The translations under genes were made by a program, and so were the position numbers. From assembly GCA_905250025.1 (NCBI GenBank), contig CAJNOJ010000139.1:124001-188000 (forward strand): a stretch of DNA of 64,000 nt, in the 5' to 3' direction. Below, one piece after another: positions 44,351 to 56,399 of the stretch; the first letter of the stretch is position 1; each line of letters opens with the position of its first letter. A model generated the notes under the pieces. That model made no database searches and was not told the DNA's origin. It saw only the letters and a list, made by a program, of their open reading frames with translations. This DNA is from Adineta ricciae. Its lineage: Eukaryota; Rotifera; Eurotatoria; Adinetida; Adinetidae.

Positions 44351-46480
44351 GTTTGTTGTTGGTAGAAATCACAGAAAAGTTTATGTACATATATATATAC
44401 ATGAAAGTCTTTGGATAAAACCATATGACAGAAATGAAAAAACCCATCGTACACTGTGCTAGAGATGTGGGTTATTTCATTATCTCACACATATTATGTG
44501 TCACTTGGTAGCATATCTTCCTTCTTCCGTTGGTTAAGTTGGTATTATCCGATAAATAACAAGGAGAACGGAGAAAAATAAAGATGCCGCACACGTCGCA
44601 AGCAACTAAGTGTATAGTTCGGTCTCAGTGAAAGTCAAAATGGCTAAAATTAGCGAAGAACAATGTATAGGGTATTTGCTTTCCAAGTCTATTTTCACAT
44701 GATATCCTTGTATTGTCATTCTCATTCACTCAGTTTCTAAAACAGGAACAAAACTTGACAAGAAGAAAACGTACGTTGACAACAACTTAAGTCTGCTATT
44801 GAGAAATACATTTTGACTATACGCACTGACGAGTAACAGAAATTAAAACAAATTCGCCTATTTTTCTCTATTCATACAAGTAAGTATATCGAGAAAGGAT
44901 TATAAACTCGTCGATGTACAACCCAACGTAAAATCTTCCACACAAATGAATATTTTCAGCTCTGACTCTACCTCCAGCGGTGCGTGCCTGAATCGAAACT
45001 ACGATCCGTGTTTCATTACTAGAAGGATGAAATTGATCGAACCGTGTGTAGCAAATAAGCCCTTATACAACAGTAGGACAAAGACTCGTGTCTGAATAGT
45101 GAAGCCTCGAGTAAAACACATCGTGAACATTTTCCATTTATTGGCTATTTGGATTTTTTCAACACAGTTGGTGGATTTTGAATTAACAAACATTGAAATC
45201 TCCCGAACTAGACCATACATCTAAGTCAAGTCGAACATCTGGTAATAGCTGAGAAGTTGCAAGATTCAAAGGCAAACTTTGTGTCTTCACGGTTTGCATT
45301 TTTATTAAAATTATTCATTTTCATTGTTCCAAAGCACAGTAAATTCATACTCGAGACACAGCGATATTTTGTAGTTATTTTTGTTTTCATAATATTTGCA
45401 ATTAGATAGTTAAAGACCAGAGGGTGGGCGAGGGTGAAACACCTATCTATTATACATCCTCACCTACACACACCCTCACCCACACCCTCATGGTTACAAA
45501 AAGTATAGTGTTCGCTTTAATAAAATAGGCACAGTGCACATGTATTCATAACATAGATTAAACGGTGAATTCTACAAAATAGATCGCACAATTATTCACA
45601 TGCGTATTTGTTGTAAAATATGTTCTCTGTACGATTACTCACGCTCGCTCATATGATGCGTTATAACGATTCTCACAAAATTGTATGCAAAGACAGTCAA
45701 GAAGAAATTTTCGGAAATTGAATTTCCCAATTTCCCGGCTTGGAAACTAGAACATTCTTCATTACGGGTACTATGAATGCTATATGAAAGGTTATTTATA
45801 TCGTTGGCCGCAAGTCGGGCATACATGAATTTCCATAAAAACGCTACAATGCATAAAATCAGCTCGTTTCAGGGTATCGTCTTCATTTGGCGTTCTCTAG
45901 TTTATAATATAAATATCCTTTCAAATCTTTTTCCAATGAGAGTACTCATCAAGACAACCCCTATCAATAAATACCGTTATAACAGTCGAAGCCGAAGTCA
46001 TCTTGAGGGGAAAAGTAATAAATACTCACATGATTCTATTCTTTTTTTAAAGTCCAAAATCTATGAAGTTTTGAAAACGCGTTTTCTCTTCGACTTAACA
46101 ATTGATGTCTAAAATACTGATTATCTATTCAGATAGAGTGTCTCATCGTGCACAAACTGTCATGTATTCCATTAGTCTAGAAATCTTATATAGACTGAAC
46201 GGAGAGAGTAGAGCGAGCGCAGCGACGTGATTCTCTCATTTTTCACAACATTGCTGATGAAGAAAAAATTATGATGGTTAATACGAGAAGATGTCACATG
46301 GAGTTTATGTTTAAAATAAGTTATTCTAGCATAGAATATTCATTAGTAATCTTATTCAGTAGTTTTCCAGTGTTATTGTGTGACAGAATCGTTGTGAAAC
46401 ATTTTTGTCAACGCATTTTCTTCTTTTTTTTTTTAAAGAAAAGCATTTGCTCGTTTACGACAGTTTATAGTAGTAAAAAA
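44351..46480. other. intergenic; contains a telomere-like G/C-strand tract
   Basis: No gene supported; short frames lack motifs. At 45462-45492 the plus strand is a C-rich run of accctca/acaccct words (complement gagggtgtgggtgaggg), and a short gagggtgggcgagggtg lies at about 45420-45436. This resembles the G-rich hexamer telomere repeats reported for bdelloids, but is degenerate and short. Just before the next gene there is a T-rich stretch (46423-46436). Confidence 0.4.
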
Positions 46481-47407
46481 ATGTCCTCTTCCCAGAATAA
46501 TCAATCGACGATTTATATTTCAAGTAGTTTACTCATTTCTCTTATCCAAATACCAATTCTTTCATTGACGATTGTTCTTGCTATTGCTTATATTCTACTT
46601 TTACTTATTCGACCAGCGTTCCGTCATAATAAACTTAACTGGTTTACGATTAATGTATGTCTGACAAGTACATGTATATCTACTTATTTCCTTGCAATAA
46701 ATATTCAGCTCGTCCTCAGCATTTCAAGTTCGCTTTCCATTCGTCTTCAATTCTTTTTACAATATATGGGTATATCGCAAGTAACATATTCACATTGCGC
46801 AATTGCCTGTAGTAGACTTTTAACTGTTGTTTATGCAAATAAACGCATTTTTCAATCCAATGTATGCATATGTTGTTGTGTCATTTGTGGATGGATTCTT
46901 GCCGTGGTCCTTACCATGCCACTTTTATTTCAAGATATTCTTATATTTTATTCAAATTCGTTAGCAACCAATTTTTGGTCGTATTATTATATTGTCATTA
47001 CATTGTTCTTACCACTTGTTATTGTTACTGCATGCAATACTCGAACATTACTCTTCATACGAAGTTCAACTCGTCGAATACATGCGATGGGTGCGGATGG
47101 TCAAGGAAATCAAAATCGTGATGGTCTTCTTATTAAAACAATGGTTGGTAATTTTATCGTGTTTCTAGGAGGATGGTCTCCTCCTATGATAATACAGCTA
47201 TTCAATAAAACTAATTATATTCCTGTATCTCTGAATATATATTTTCAAACGGTTGCAGTGCTCACTTTATTCCAGAGTGTGGTGTTATTAATAGTTACTA
47301 ACCAACCGGTACGAACTTTTTTGAAACAAATCGTTGTGGGGCAACCACGAGTTGTAAATGCAAATAGAACACAGATTAAACGACAAACAATTATAGCTCC
47401 TCATTAA
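46481..47407 (+). CDS. intronless rhodopsin-like GPCR with SRL in place of DRY
   Basis: 308 aa from the ATG at 46481. The upstream in-frame extension lacks receptor features and includes a poly-T tract, so the later ATG is preferred. Seven hydrophobic segments: TM1 (LTIVLAIAYILLLLI), TM2 (INVCLTSTCISTYFLAI), TM3 ending CAIACSRLLTVVY, TM4 (CGWILAVVLTMPLLF), TM5, a basic loop 3 (RSSTRRIHAMG), TM6 (FIVFLGGWSPPMIIQLF, with the WxPP turn) and TM7 followed by TNQPVR. The DRY Asp is Ser and the Tyr is Leu. A different subfamily from the receptors at 10129/20407 and 3753. N-glycosylation site near the start (NNQST). Confidence 0.8.
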   Translation: MSSSQNNQSTIYISSSLLISLIQIPILSLTIVLAIAYILLLLIRPAFRHNKLNWFTINVCLTSTCISTYFLAINIQLVLSISSSLSIRLQFFLQYMGISQVTYSHCAIACSRLLTVVYANKRIFQSNVCICCCVICGWILAVVLTMPLLFQDILIFYSNSLATNFWSYYYIVITLFLPLVIVTACNTRTLLFIRSSTRRIHAMGADGQGNQNRDGLLIKTMVGNFIVFLGGWSPPMIIQLFNKTNYIPVSLNIYFQTVAVLTLFQSVVLLIVTNQPVRTFLKQIVVGQPRVVNANRTQIKRQTIIAPH

Positions 47408-47813
47408 CAAAGTTAATTTATATAATATGAAATTGAACTCGAACTATTTTCATGTTGTCTGAATGAATCAAAATGTAATAAAACGACGAATACCGGTTTT
47501 TTTCGAAATCGATCCCGCATAATTTTCATGGTAGAACAAGTTTTAGAATGTATAATAATAATGAAAGTAATATCGAGATTGACAAGAGGGCACTGACATT
47601 TCGGTATTTTAAATTACTAAATGAATCTTAGGTCACCAGAAAATAAGTAAACTTGGAACTTCAGTCCATTTGCTTTTGACACAGGCAGATGTGGCGGATG
47701 TCCTAGAGCATGGAAGTACTACATGGAATTGCGAGATTCTGAAGTGTCGATAATCTCTTGACAGCTGGTATATGAATGATTCGAAACAGGATGTTAAAAC
47801 TTTCTGTAAACTA

Positions 47814-48745
47814 ACGAGTAGACCAGAAAAAAAGTACCTTTATATTTTGCTCACTGCGCATTCAATTTTGATCCGTTTGAGTTGAACTTTTTTTTAGAAA
47901 TATTCCCCATTCAATTCTCTACAAAACCCTATTGATAGAGTATATATATATAACATGCAGTCGTGAAATGGCAGACTGTCAGTACTATTACGCACAAAAA
48001 GGGACCACTTTCAAACGTAAGTGTTTTCTTTTTTTGATTTTTCAACGTTCTTGAAGAGTTTAGAGACATTCTAAATACACCACTTTGTAGCACTTGCAAC
48101 GATGTATCAATTGGGGAAGAATGGAAAAGTTATTCATCTCCAGCCTTCATTACCGGAACCTTTCCGATACTCCCTCATCTTGCTTTTTATGTGGCCTGAT
48201 AACGAACTTCAGCGTAAGACATCCATATTTATGTCAAAAATGAATGTTTCTTTTTATAATTTCTTTGCAGGACGAAGAAAATGATTTTCTCTATTATTCC
48301 TCACTAATCCAGTCGACGCGCATATCTTCTTTTACAGATTATATCATTCTATACGAGAATGGCCCATAAATCACATTGGATTTTCAAGGAAATATGTTCG
48401 TACAATGCTATGACCTTATTTTAAACACTTCACTTCACTTCTGTGAGAAAGAGCACGTCGCAAAATATAGGAATACTAACACTGTAGATGTTTCACATAT
48501 GATTACACGATTGTAGAGAGATAATCAATTTCCTAAAAACATACGTTTGAAAGTGATCCCTTTTTATGCGTAATAGTACTGACAGTCTGCCATTTCACGA
48601 CTGCATGTTATATATATATTCTATCAATAGGGTTTTGTAGAGAATTGAATGGGGAATATTTCTAAAAAAAGTTCAACTCAAACGGATCAAAATTGAGTGC
48701 GCAGTGAGCAAAATACAAAAGTACTTTTTTTTCTGGTCCACCCGT
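47814..48745. mobile_element. TA-flanked element with ~200-bp terminal inverted repeats
   Basis: The first ~205 bp (47814-48018) are the reverse complement of the last ~205 bp (about 48541-48745), with few mismatches. Outer ends read acgagtagaccagaaaaaaa and its inverted partner acgggtggaccagaaaa. A TA dinucleotide flanks both sides (47812-47813 and 48746-48747), consistent with a Tc1/mariner-type target. There is no transposase; instead the centre carries a small spliced gene (47968-48284). Total 932 bp. Confidence 0.75.
47968..48284 (+). CDS. three-exon mini-gene inside the inverted-repeat element
   Basis: Exons 47968-48016, 48091-48213 and 48271-48284 with introns of 74 and 57 nt (GTAAGT..TTGTAG; GTAAGA..TTGCAG). 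The spliced frame gives 61 aa starting MADCQYYYAQKGTTFK, with LGKNGKVIHLQPSLPEP in the middle and a basic end RRRK. The start codon and first exon lie within the left inverted repeat; the right repeat has a stop at the equivalent position. No family recognised. Consensus splice sites and a frame that stays open across two introns argue for a real transcript, but a peptide this short could be chance. Confidence 0.45.
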
Positions 48746-49153
48746 TATGTATGCATTCGTACGGTGAACGTCAGTTACGAAAACAAGACTAAAATGCAGC
48801 ACATTTTAAAAGCGTTCCATCGCATCTCACGTGAGAGAAACATGAGAATGTTATGTGTTTGATGGGCTTCTACATTAATAGATAATTCAACTGATAAACT
48901 GGTAAATTCTTTCGCAATGAAATGATAAATAGATGCTTCGATTGGCAACAGTAGAGTTCAAGTCTTTGCTAAGCTCCGAAACCAGCGTCAACTGACGTTG
49001 ACGATGCAGATTTTATCCTTTTTTTGAACAAATGTGAAACATCAGATACGCATTTATCGCATAAGATAAAGAACTCCTTTCAAACTATTGTGTAATTACA
49101 TTGATATCTATATAAGTTGTAGAGCTGCGTTGAGTAGAAAAGAAAAGAATCCG

Positions 49154-50247
49154 ATGTCAAGAACCAAACGGCAAAAGATCGATGACGACACTTCGACAGT
49201 GACTACAAAATTTGAACACTTACCAAATGAATTGATAGTATTATGTTTGAGTTACTTGACTTTTTTTGAATTATATGAATCATTCTTTGGTCTAAATCAA
49301 CGTTTGAATCAATTACTTTTATCCAAACCAACAATTTACATCGATTCAATACCCGAAACACAATTCTTGACGCATTGTTTTAATTTAAGCCACTTTCTTA
49401 GTCAAAGTCAAAATGGTTTGTTAGCATTGCGGAGTTATGATGAGAATCAATTCAAACTAATCATGAAAGATCATTTGTTTAAAGATAAATTTTCTCGATT
49501 GAAATCTTTAACATTAAATAGCATCCATGCCGACTCAATATACGACGTCATCTTTAATGAAGAGATGAAATTATACGACATATTAGAACGATTGTTTCTA
49601 AGCGAAGTCAGCGAAGAAGAAGAACATGGTTCTGCTGTAAATCGTAATTGCAATTGTGTTTTGGGATTTTTTTCACATAGAAATCTTCTTCTTTTTTTTC
49701 TAGGCTTATGCAATCGATTGATATCGTCGAAAATGAAATCATTAAACTATCTGAATATGAGTTTCACACCTTACCGATGTGGATGTGAAAATAACATTCA
49801 GTCCGGTCGTGACAAGGTCGACTTGGAATTTAAAAGAAAAGCATCAACAAGCCACTTGGAAACACTTATTATCGGAGGTTAAGTTTCTTTTTATTTGTCG
49901 GCATTTCGTTCAAAACTGTCTTTACATTTCCAATAGAAATTGATGGAGAAAAACAAACTCAAATATCGTTTCGTACGTTGACTGATAAACTGTTGCCTCG
50001 TCTATTGAAACTAAAAACATTAATGATCGATTCGGTTCACTTTGAACACGAGAAACATTCTTATTCTCAAGGTGTAATGAAGAATAAATCGGTTTTAACA
50101 ATGAATTTGAAAACAGTCAAGGTTTGGATTAAACGGCAAGATCAGCGGCATAAATCAGTCCTAGAAGATTTTTTTATCAAATCAAGTTCCTCGGATGATT
50201 TAGCAGTAGAAATATTTTGCGGTGATGACGAGAATAGTTTTGAATGA
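49154..50247 (+). CDS. F-box protein with LRR-like C-terminal region
   Basis: Exons 49154-49877 and 49937-50247 with a 59-nt intron; 344 aa. A basic N-terminus (SRTKRQK) precedes an F-box (FEHLPNELIVLCLSYLTFFE, residues ~20-60), which would bind Skp1 in an SCF ubiquitin ligase. The rest is Leu-rich with irregular repeats (SRLKSLTLNSI, MKSLNYLNMSF, LLKLKTLMIDSV) that would form the substrate-binding part. A YRCGCEN motif lies in a loop. The last ~40 residues are acidic. This is a common bdelloid F-box type; the target is unknown. Confidence 0.8.
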
Positions 50248-50661
50248 AACTTGAAGACATTTTTTTCTAATTTAATATAATAAATTAATGTTATTTTTTA
50301 CGAAGATCAGATTTCATAATACAAACAGATCAACTGGACTGAGATATCCTTGTGAGCGATTTTCAATCAAGAAAAATCGAGTTAGAGAAAGTTTTTCTTT
50401 TCGTCAAACCGGGCATATTGCATTTTGTTTGTTATTTGTCCAAGTAGTAAACAAAAAATTGACATGTTTCGATAAAAACACGTGGTGTCTAACTCCATGG
50501 AATTTTCCTTTTCTCATTCATAAAAATACCCACTCCGGCAACACGCTCTTGCAGCATTGTGTAGGAAAAAAAACAGAACGCGTAATTTTTTGTGCGCGAT
50601 ATTTCACATTTAAACAGAAATGTGTCACCACACTATGCATCTTATTTAGATTTCTATCGAA

Positions 50662-53600
50662 ATGACGAACGCCACGTTAGAAATGTTACCTCCTGAAGTA
50701 TTACATCGTATTTTCGATTATTGTGATTGTCAAACCATCCTACTGTCGATCCGTGGTGTCTGTAGACAACTTCGTGATGTTACAAGTACTTACGATCGGT
50801 TCGAATTGAAATATTATTTAAATAAAAACTGGAACTATCAGGCTTTGTTTCATTTTCTTTCGCCCACTTGTATTACTTCATTGATTATCGACAATACGAA
50901 TTACCAGAACAATAGCAATCTGATTCCATTATCAACAATGAGAATTCTTCTTACACAATTTACAAAACTTCGTTCATTGCAGCTTGTTGATGTTCAAGAT
51001 AGCATAATACAGAAGATTGTATCTATGATATCGTCCGGCTCTTTGAACGCACTTTCAATTTATGGGGCCAAACGACACACAGATCCTCAAATCATATCGA
51101 TAGCTACCAAGTTCAACCTCCAAAAATTTGTTGTCAGTAGTTTAACACTAAGCGAGATAATTGTGACTTTCTGGCCAACCAATTGGCGACTAACGCATCT
51201 GGAAATTGGTATTTGTCATATGTACCAATATCTCTCCATCGTCGAACAAATGCCTAATTTACGAACGCTTGTTATGAAAGATTTCATCGTAGATGTTGAT
51301 TTGCAAATGAAAGTGGACGCATCGTCACAACAACTGAAATCTTTGACTATTACGAACTGCTGCGCACATCTACACGAATTAGATTTGCTACTTTCAACGA
51401 CACCGTCACTCACTCATCTTGAGCTAATTTTTAATGAATATGTATACGACCGTGCATTGGATGGTCAGTGTTTGGAAGAAATACTCAGTACGAAAGTGCC
51501 ATTGCTACAAGGATTTACCTTGTTCTTTGCCTACCGATACGCATTGAACTTGAGTGCCCGTTTAGTTGGTGTCAAATCGCTTATAGTTCCATTCCTGACA
51601 TCATTCTGGCTTGAAGAGAAACACTGGCATATTGCTTGTGATCATACATTGCAAACTCGAACGATTAGAATCTACACAACACCAATTAAAAGACAATATA
51701 AGATTGAGAGTTTTTCACAACAGCAAAGAGAGAAAATTATCGATTTGTTTCATTTCGATCAACTCGAACATATAGTACAAGATATGCCGAGTGGTGAGAG
51801 ACAACTATACGTTCGAATGCAAGACGAACGTTTCGATGACACACCTATGGCATTCTTAGAAGGGAGGATCAGGCCAATAACGGATTCTGTTAGATGTACA
51901 ATATCATCGGAAGATTATATTTGCCGACTTAGTCAAATTTCTTTTGGTGCATCAATTGCCAAAGAGGTTTGTACTAATTAATTTCTTACATAGAAACACG
52001 CCAGTTTTGACAAAATGTTTTAATTCTCCATTATTATTTCTATTGACAGGCTTTGACCACGTTAGATCTCAGCGACAGTTGTATAGATGATCAGGGCACA
52101 CAAGATCTCGCTGCGGCATTGGAATACGATAAAGTAAGTGGCTTTATTAGAATCATTTCTCCAGCTTTTTTAACTGAATTTAGACGCTTCTTTCATTGAA
52201 TCTGTTGCGGAATCGCATCGGAGATGCTGGAGCTGAATGTCTTGCTAATGCCTTGAAATCGAACACAGTAAGCACAGTGCCAATCTATCATTGCTCGTTA
52301 TCACAGCAAATATTTTATCATTGTAGACGCTGAACACAATTAATCTCCGTAGTAATAGAATCACTGATGTAGGAGCTCAACATCTTGCTGAATGTTTAGA
52401 ATATAATACAGTAATAGACGGTTTTCTTTGTATTCATCTGCTTCCTCGCTCTTCCTATTTAGTCACTCACAATACTCCATCTAGACCACAATATCGGTCC
52501 AAGTTGCATAGCTGTTGAAACAGCTCTTGCAATGCGCACGGATACAGTGATATATCAGTCTTTTTTTATCATTGTTTACAAAACCGTGTTTTTCGTTTAC
52601 AGACATCTACTACATTGGATATGACCAATGCATGCATCGGAGATGTGGGAGTAGAAATTCTTGCTAAAGCTTTAAGATCGAATACAGTAGGTTGATTTTA
52701 ACATTTTCATATTTATATCTTTTTCATACATATGTAGACAATTATTACATTGAATCTATCGAATAATAATATTGGAGATATTGGAGCAGAACATGTATCC
52801 AGCGTATTAAAACAGAATACGGTAACTGTTAGACTATCAGTATTTTCGCTCTTTCTGGTTAACGCAACATACTCGTTAGTAGACACTGAAAGTAATAGAC
52901 CTTAGTGAAAATCTAATTGGATATGCAGGGGCTCGATGTCTTCTCGACTGTTTAAAATATAATACGGTAATCCGATTCGTGTTGCCTTTGTACACTCATA
53001 AAGTACTTTATTCGGTCTGTAGACGCTGACGGCACTGGAACTGCATCACAACAAGAGCGAATACGGGCTCTTAGCGGAGACAGTCATCAGAATTCGACAT
53101 GACAAAGTAATAGACTTCTTTGTTTACAGAAATTCGTATTGCTAACATCTGCATGTACAGACACTCACTGCCATCAATTTGTCTAGTAATTGGCTTAATA
53201 CTGAAGATGCACAAATTATTTCTGATGCTTTATATGACAATCAAGTAATACCTTTTCCTTCGTTCATTCATGATTTTACCTTACTGTTGCCAATAGACAC
53301 TTGTGTCACTGAAAATGTCCAACACTCAAATCGGATGTGTCGGAGTTCAACATTTGATGGAAGTTCTACAAAGAATCCCAGTAACTCAGTATTCTATTGC
53401 TCATACGATCTATCTATCGATAAATTTTACATAGACATTCACTAAATTAGATGTCAGTAAAAGCCAGATAGGAAATGAAGGAGTGCAAGATCTTGAGCAC
53501 TACTTACGAGATCAAATGGTAACCGATATTTCTACTGTAATTGTTCTTAGTAAGAATTACATCTTAACATATAGACACTCACAACACTGAACATCTCTAA

Positions 53601-54625
53601 TAATGATATTAATGACGATGGAATCAAAGCTCTTGCTGAGGCATTGCGAGTCAACAAGGTAACGCTGTCATGGACAACGTCATTAGAAACTCTATTTTTC
53701 TACTGATGTAGACACTCATCCAACTGGACATCAGTAGCAATCAAGTAACATCAAATGGAACAAAATATCTAACCGATTCGTTGAAACATAATTCAGTAGT
53801 TCTCTTCTCAGTTTCTTTCTCTTGTCGGTAGTTTTGCTTATTCGTAGACGCTAACGAAATTGAATATTTCCAACAATAAAATTGGCACAGAAGGTGCACA
53901 ATATTTCGCTGATGTGTTAGAAACGACTAATGTAAGATTCTTCATTTTGATCTTTTTCATATCTCTGTCAACATTTAGCATCTGACTGAATTGAACGTTT
54001 CAAACAATCAAATAGAAAATGACGGTACCCAACGTCTTTGCAATGCTTTACAGCATAATACGGTAGTTTTCTCTTGTCTCATTTCTTAAATCACCGATTT
54101 ATTTTTCGACGCATAGTCATTGACAATATTGGATTTGAGTAGTAATACAATTAGTCTTCAAGGGACACGGGTCCTCGCTGATATTTTAAGACAAAATACG
54201 GTATATAATCATATCTTCTTTCTTTTGCTTTCAAATTCATTGTTTTGTAGACATTGACCGGATTGTACCTTCGAAATAGTCGAGTTCAAAATAAGGGTGC
54301 GGAGTATTTTGCCGATGCTTTGAAAAGTAACACAGTGAGTCTTTTCTTGTGTCAATACATATCGTTGACTGTGTTGTTCTTAAATGCATAGACACTAGTA
54401 ACATTAAATCTTCAGCTGAATCAAATTGATGATGAAGGTGCAAAACATTTTGCTGGTATTTTAAGCGACAACAAAGTAGTTACACAGTTCGATTTTCATG
54501 AATCTGATTTAATTTTAACAATCTTTTCTCAGGTATTGAAGAGTCTTTGTCTCGGCAAAAGTGGCATATCAATTCAAGTATGGAATGAACTAAAGTCCAT
54601 CGATAAGAACAACACGTTATCGTAG
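50662..54625 (+). CDS. F-box protein with 18 single-exon RI/NLR-type LRRs
   Basis: 20 exons, 969 aa. Exon 1 (50662-51966, 435 codons) encodes an F-box (LEMLPPEVLHRIFDYCDCQT) and irregular LRRs. Exons 2-19 are each exactly 84 nt, phase 0, and each encodes one 28-residue ribonuclease-inhibitor/NLRC3-type LRR (pattern TLTTLNLSNNxIGDxGAxxLAxALxxN). They start at 52050, 52184, 52327, 52463, 52603, 52738, 52883, 53023, 53161, 53297, 53435, 53575, 53712, 53848, 53979, 54117, 54251 and 54392. Exon 20 (54533-54625) closes the ribbon with a 30-residue cap. Introns are mostly about 50-60 nt (the first is 83), and nearly all repeat exons begin AC after the acceptor AG. Repeat 8 (exon 9) is the least canonical. 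Any repeat exon can be skipped or duplicated without changing frame. Likely an SCF substrate adaptor; the LRR type is typical of NLR sensors. Confidence 0.9.
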
Positions 54626-56399
54626 TTTCATTTTATTAATTTCTTTTTTTCGAAACCTACAGAGTAACTGTGCCTAAGTATATAGCAATAAACCGGATGT
54701 ATTCATTTTCGAAGAAAAAACACACATTCTGAACTGTTGCATACGAGAGATCTACAATCACATAATAAATGAATTGATCTATAGGCATATGGTTAAGTAT
54801 GTAGTGCAAAGATAAATAAGATGTTCAAATCTATTCAGAAGCAACTAAAAGCAAAATTAAATATCAGTTTGCTATAGACGCTTTTCAAAAACTCTCAATA
54901 AGAGTGAAGTTGGTTGGAAAAGGTTCGTCCGTTGATAACACAATTGATGCATCATATCTTAATTGCAATACTTCGTTTTCTACCAATTTGTCCTTTCGCG
55001 GGTCCATTGAACCTTTTTTAGGGACATTTCCTGAAAAAGTAGCGTCTGTCTGATAATGTTTTTGAGCTTCAATTGTATCTTCCATCTGACAAATAATAAC
55101 AATTACCACCCTCCGTATAGAGTCTCGCCAGGTCAGTCAAGATATCGATTGCAAGTCTATCGATATCGCCTATGGATACGCCACGTAGTCTAGGCGAGTA
55201 GTGATAATAAACTCCCATTTGGATATTGTCTTGATTTCGGTACGTGAAACTTCCTAGTTGGAATTGTTTATATACATATTCTCACGGTTTATAAAGACCT
55301 TTGATATAGAAGTCGAATACAAAGGTAAGTTTAATGTTATGTTGACTTTATACACTATGAAACGATTGAAACAGAAACAGATCACATGTGTCGGAACGAA
55401 AGAATACCTGATGGAGTATATTGTTCGACTGAAATTCATCTAAAATCTTGAGTTGCGCTGCATTACCTTCGTAACACTCTTTCAATTAACGTACTAATCG
55501 ACAGAACCAATCTTCTGGATAAGGTAGTTATTAAATAAGATCAGTTTAGTAGATCAACGTCTCCAACCGTTCTTCCATGACCGGAAAGACTTTCCGATGA
55601 GAATGTAATTCTTTCACTTTTTCAATACGTTTCACCTTCAAGGGAAATGAAGTCCTTGCTTAATATCTCAGTCCATCGAGGCTTTTCAGAAAGATCGGAT
55701 TAGTTTCTTTTTAGTCAGTATTGCCGTTTGCTGTAATATTCAACTGGCATTCGATATCGCCAATGTTGTCTTGGATATTTTGTGAGATTTGTTTCAACTA
55801 GCTCTATAGAGCTTCTCGTTATTTTTTTTCCAGAAAATCGACTGATTGCTTTAATAGATTGAGATGTTTCCGGTTCAAGTTAGATTCTTCTATTAATCAC
55901 ATCTATCTAGTCTAACATATTTTACCATTTCAAATTTTTTTCTATTGTGTTTGTCGAGCGATGAAAATGAAATTGTCACTTTTTCCTCGTTGTTAAGAAA
56001 AGCTGCTTCAACGGTATATGTGAGAAGAAAAACAAATTTTCCATGATTTATTGGATAATTTCATGAGTTTTTCGCTTTTTTGAAATTCAAAACAAGAGTG
56101 AGCTCTGAATGTGCGCATGGCTACAGAGTCTAATGTTTTATCTCCGCGACGAGTAATGTGAACCTTAATACAGAAGCACGTGGATTTCAGCATGTAAGCT
56201 TACGGGAAAGGTAAGTCCATAGTAATTCATCCTAAAGATGCGTCATTCGTACTTTGTTCGAACTAAGTTCGTACTTTATTCGTGTCACTTTCATCTAAAT
56301 ACGGTCTCTGGTTTTATTTTAATAGCTTTAGGAAAATGTTAGTGAGACGCTTTGCATTTATTGAATGAATCGTTGAATAGAAAAAGTGTCAGTCTGAAA
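54626..56399. other. intergenic, no supported gene
   Basis: AT-rich, short frames only, no recognisable motifs or consistent splice structure. A minus frame at 54885-55109 shows no family resemblance. Confidence 0.5.
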
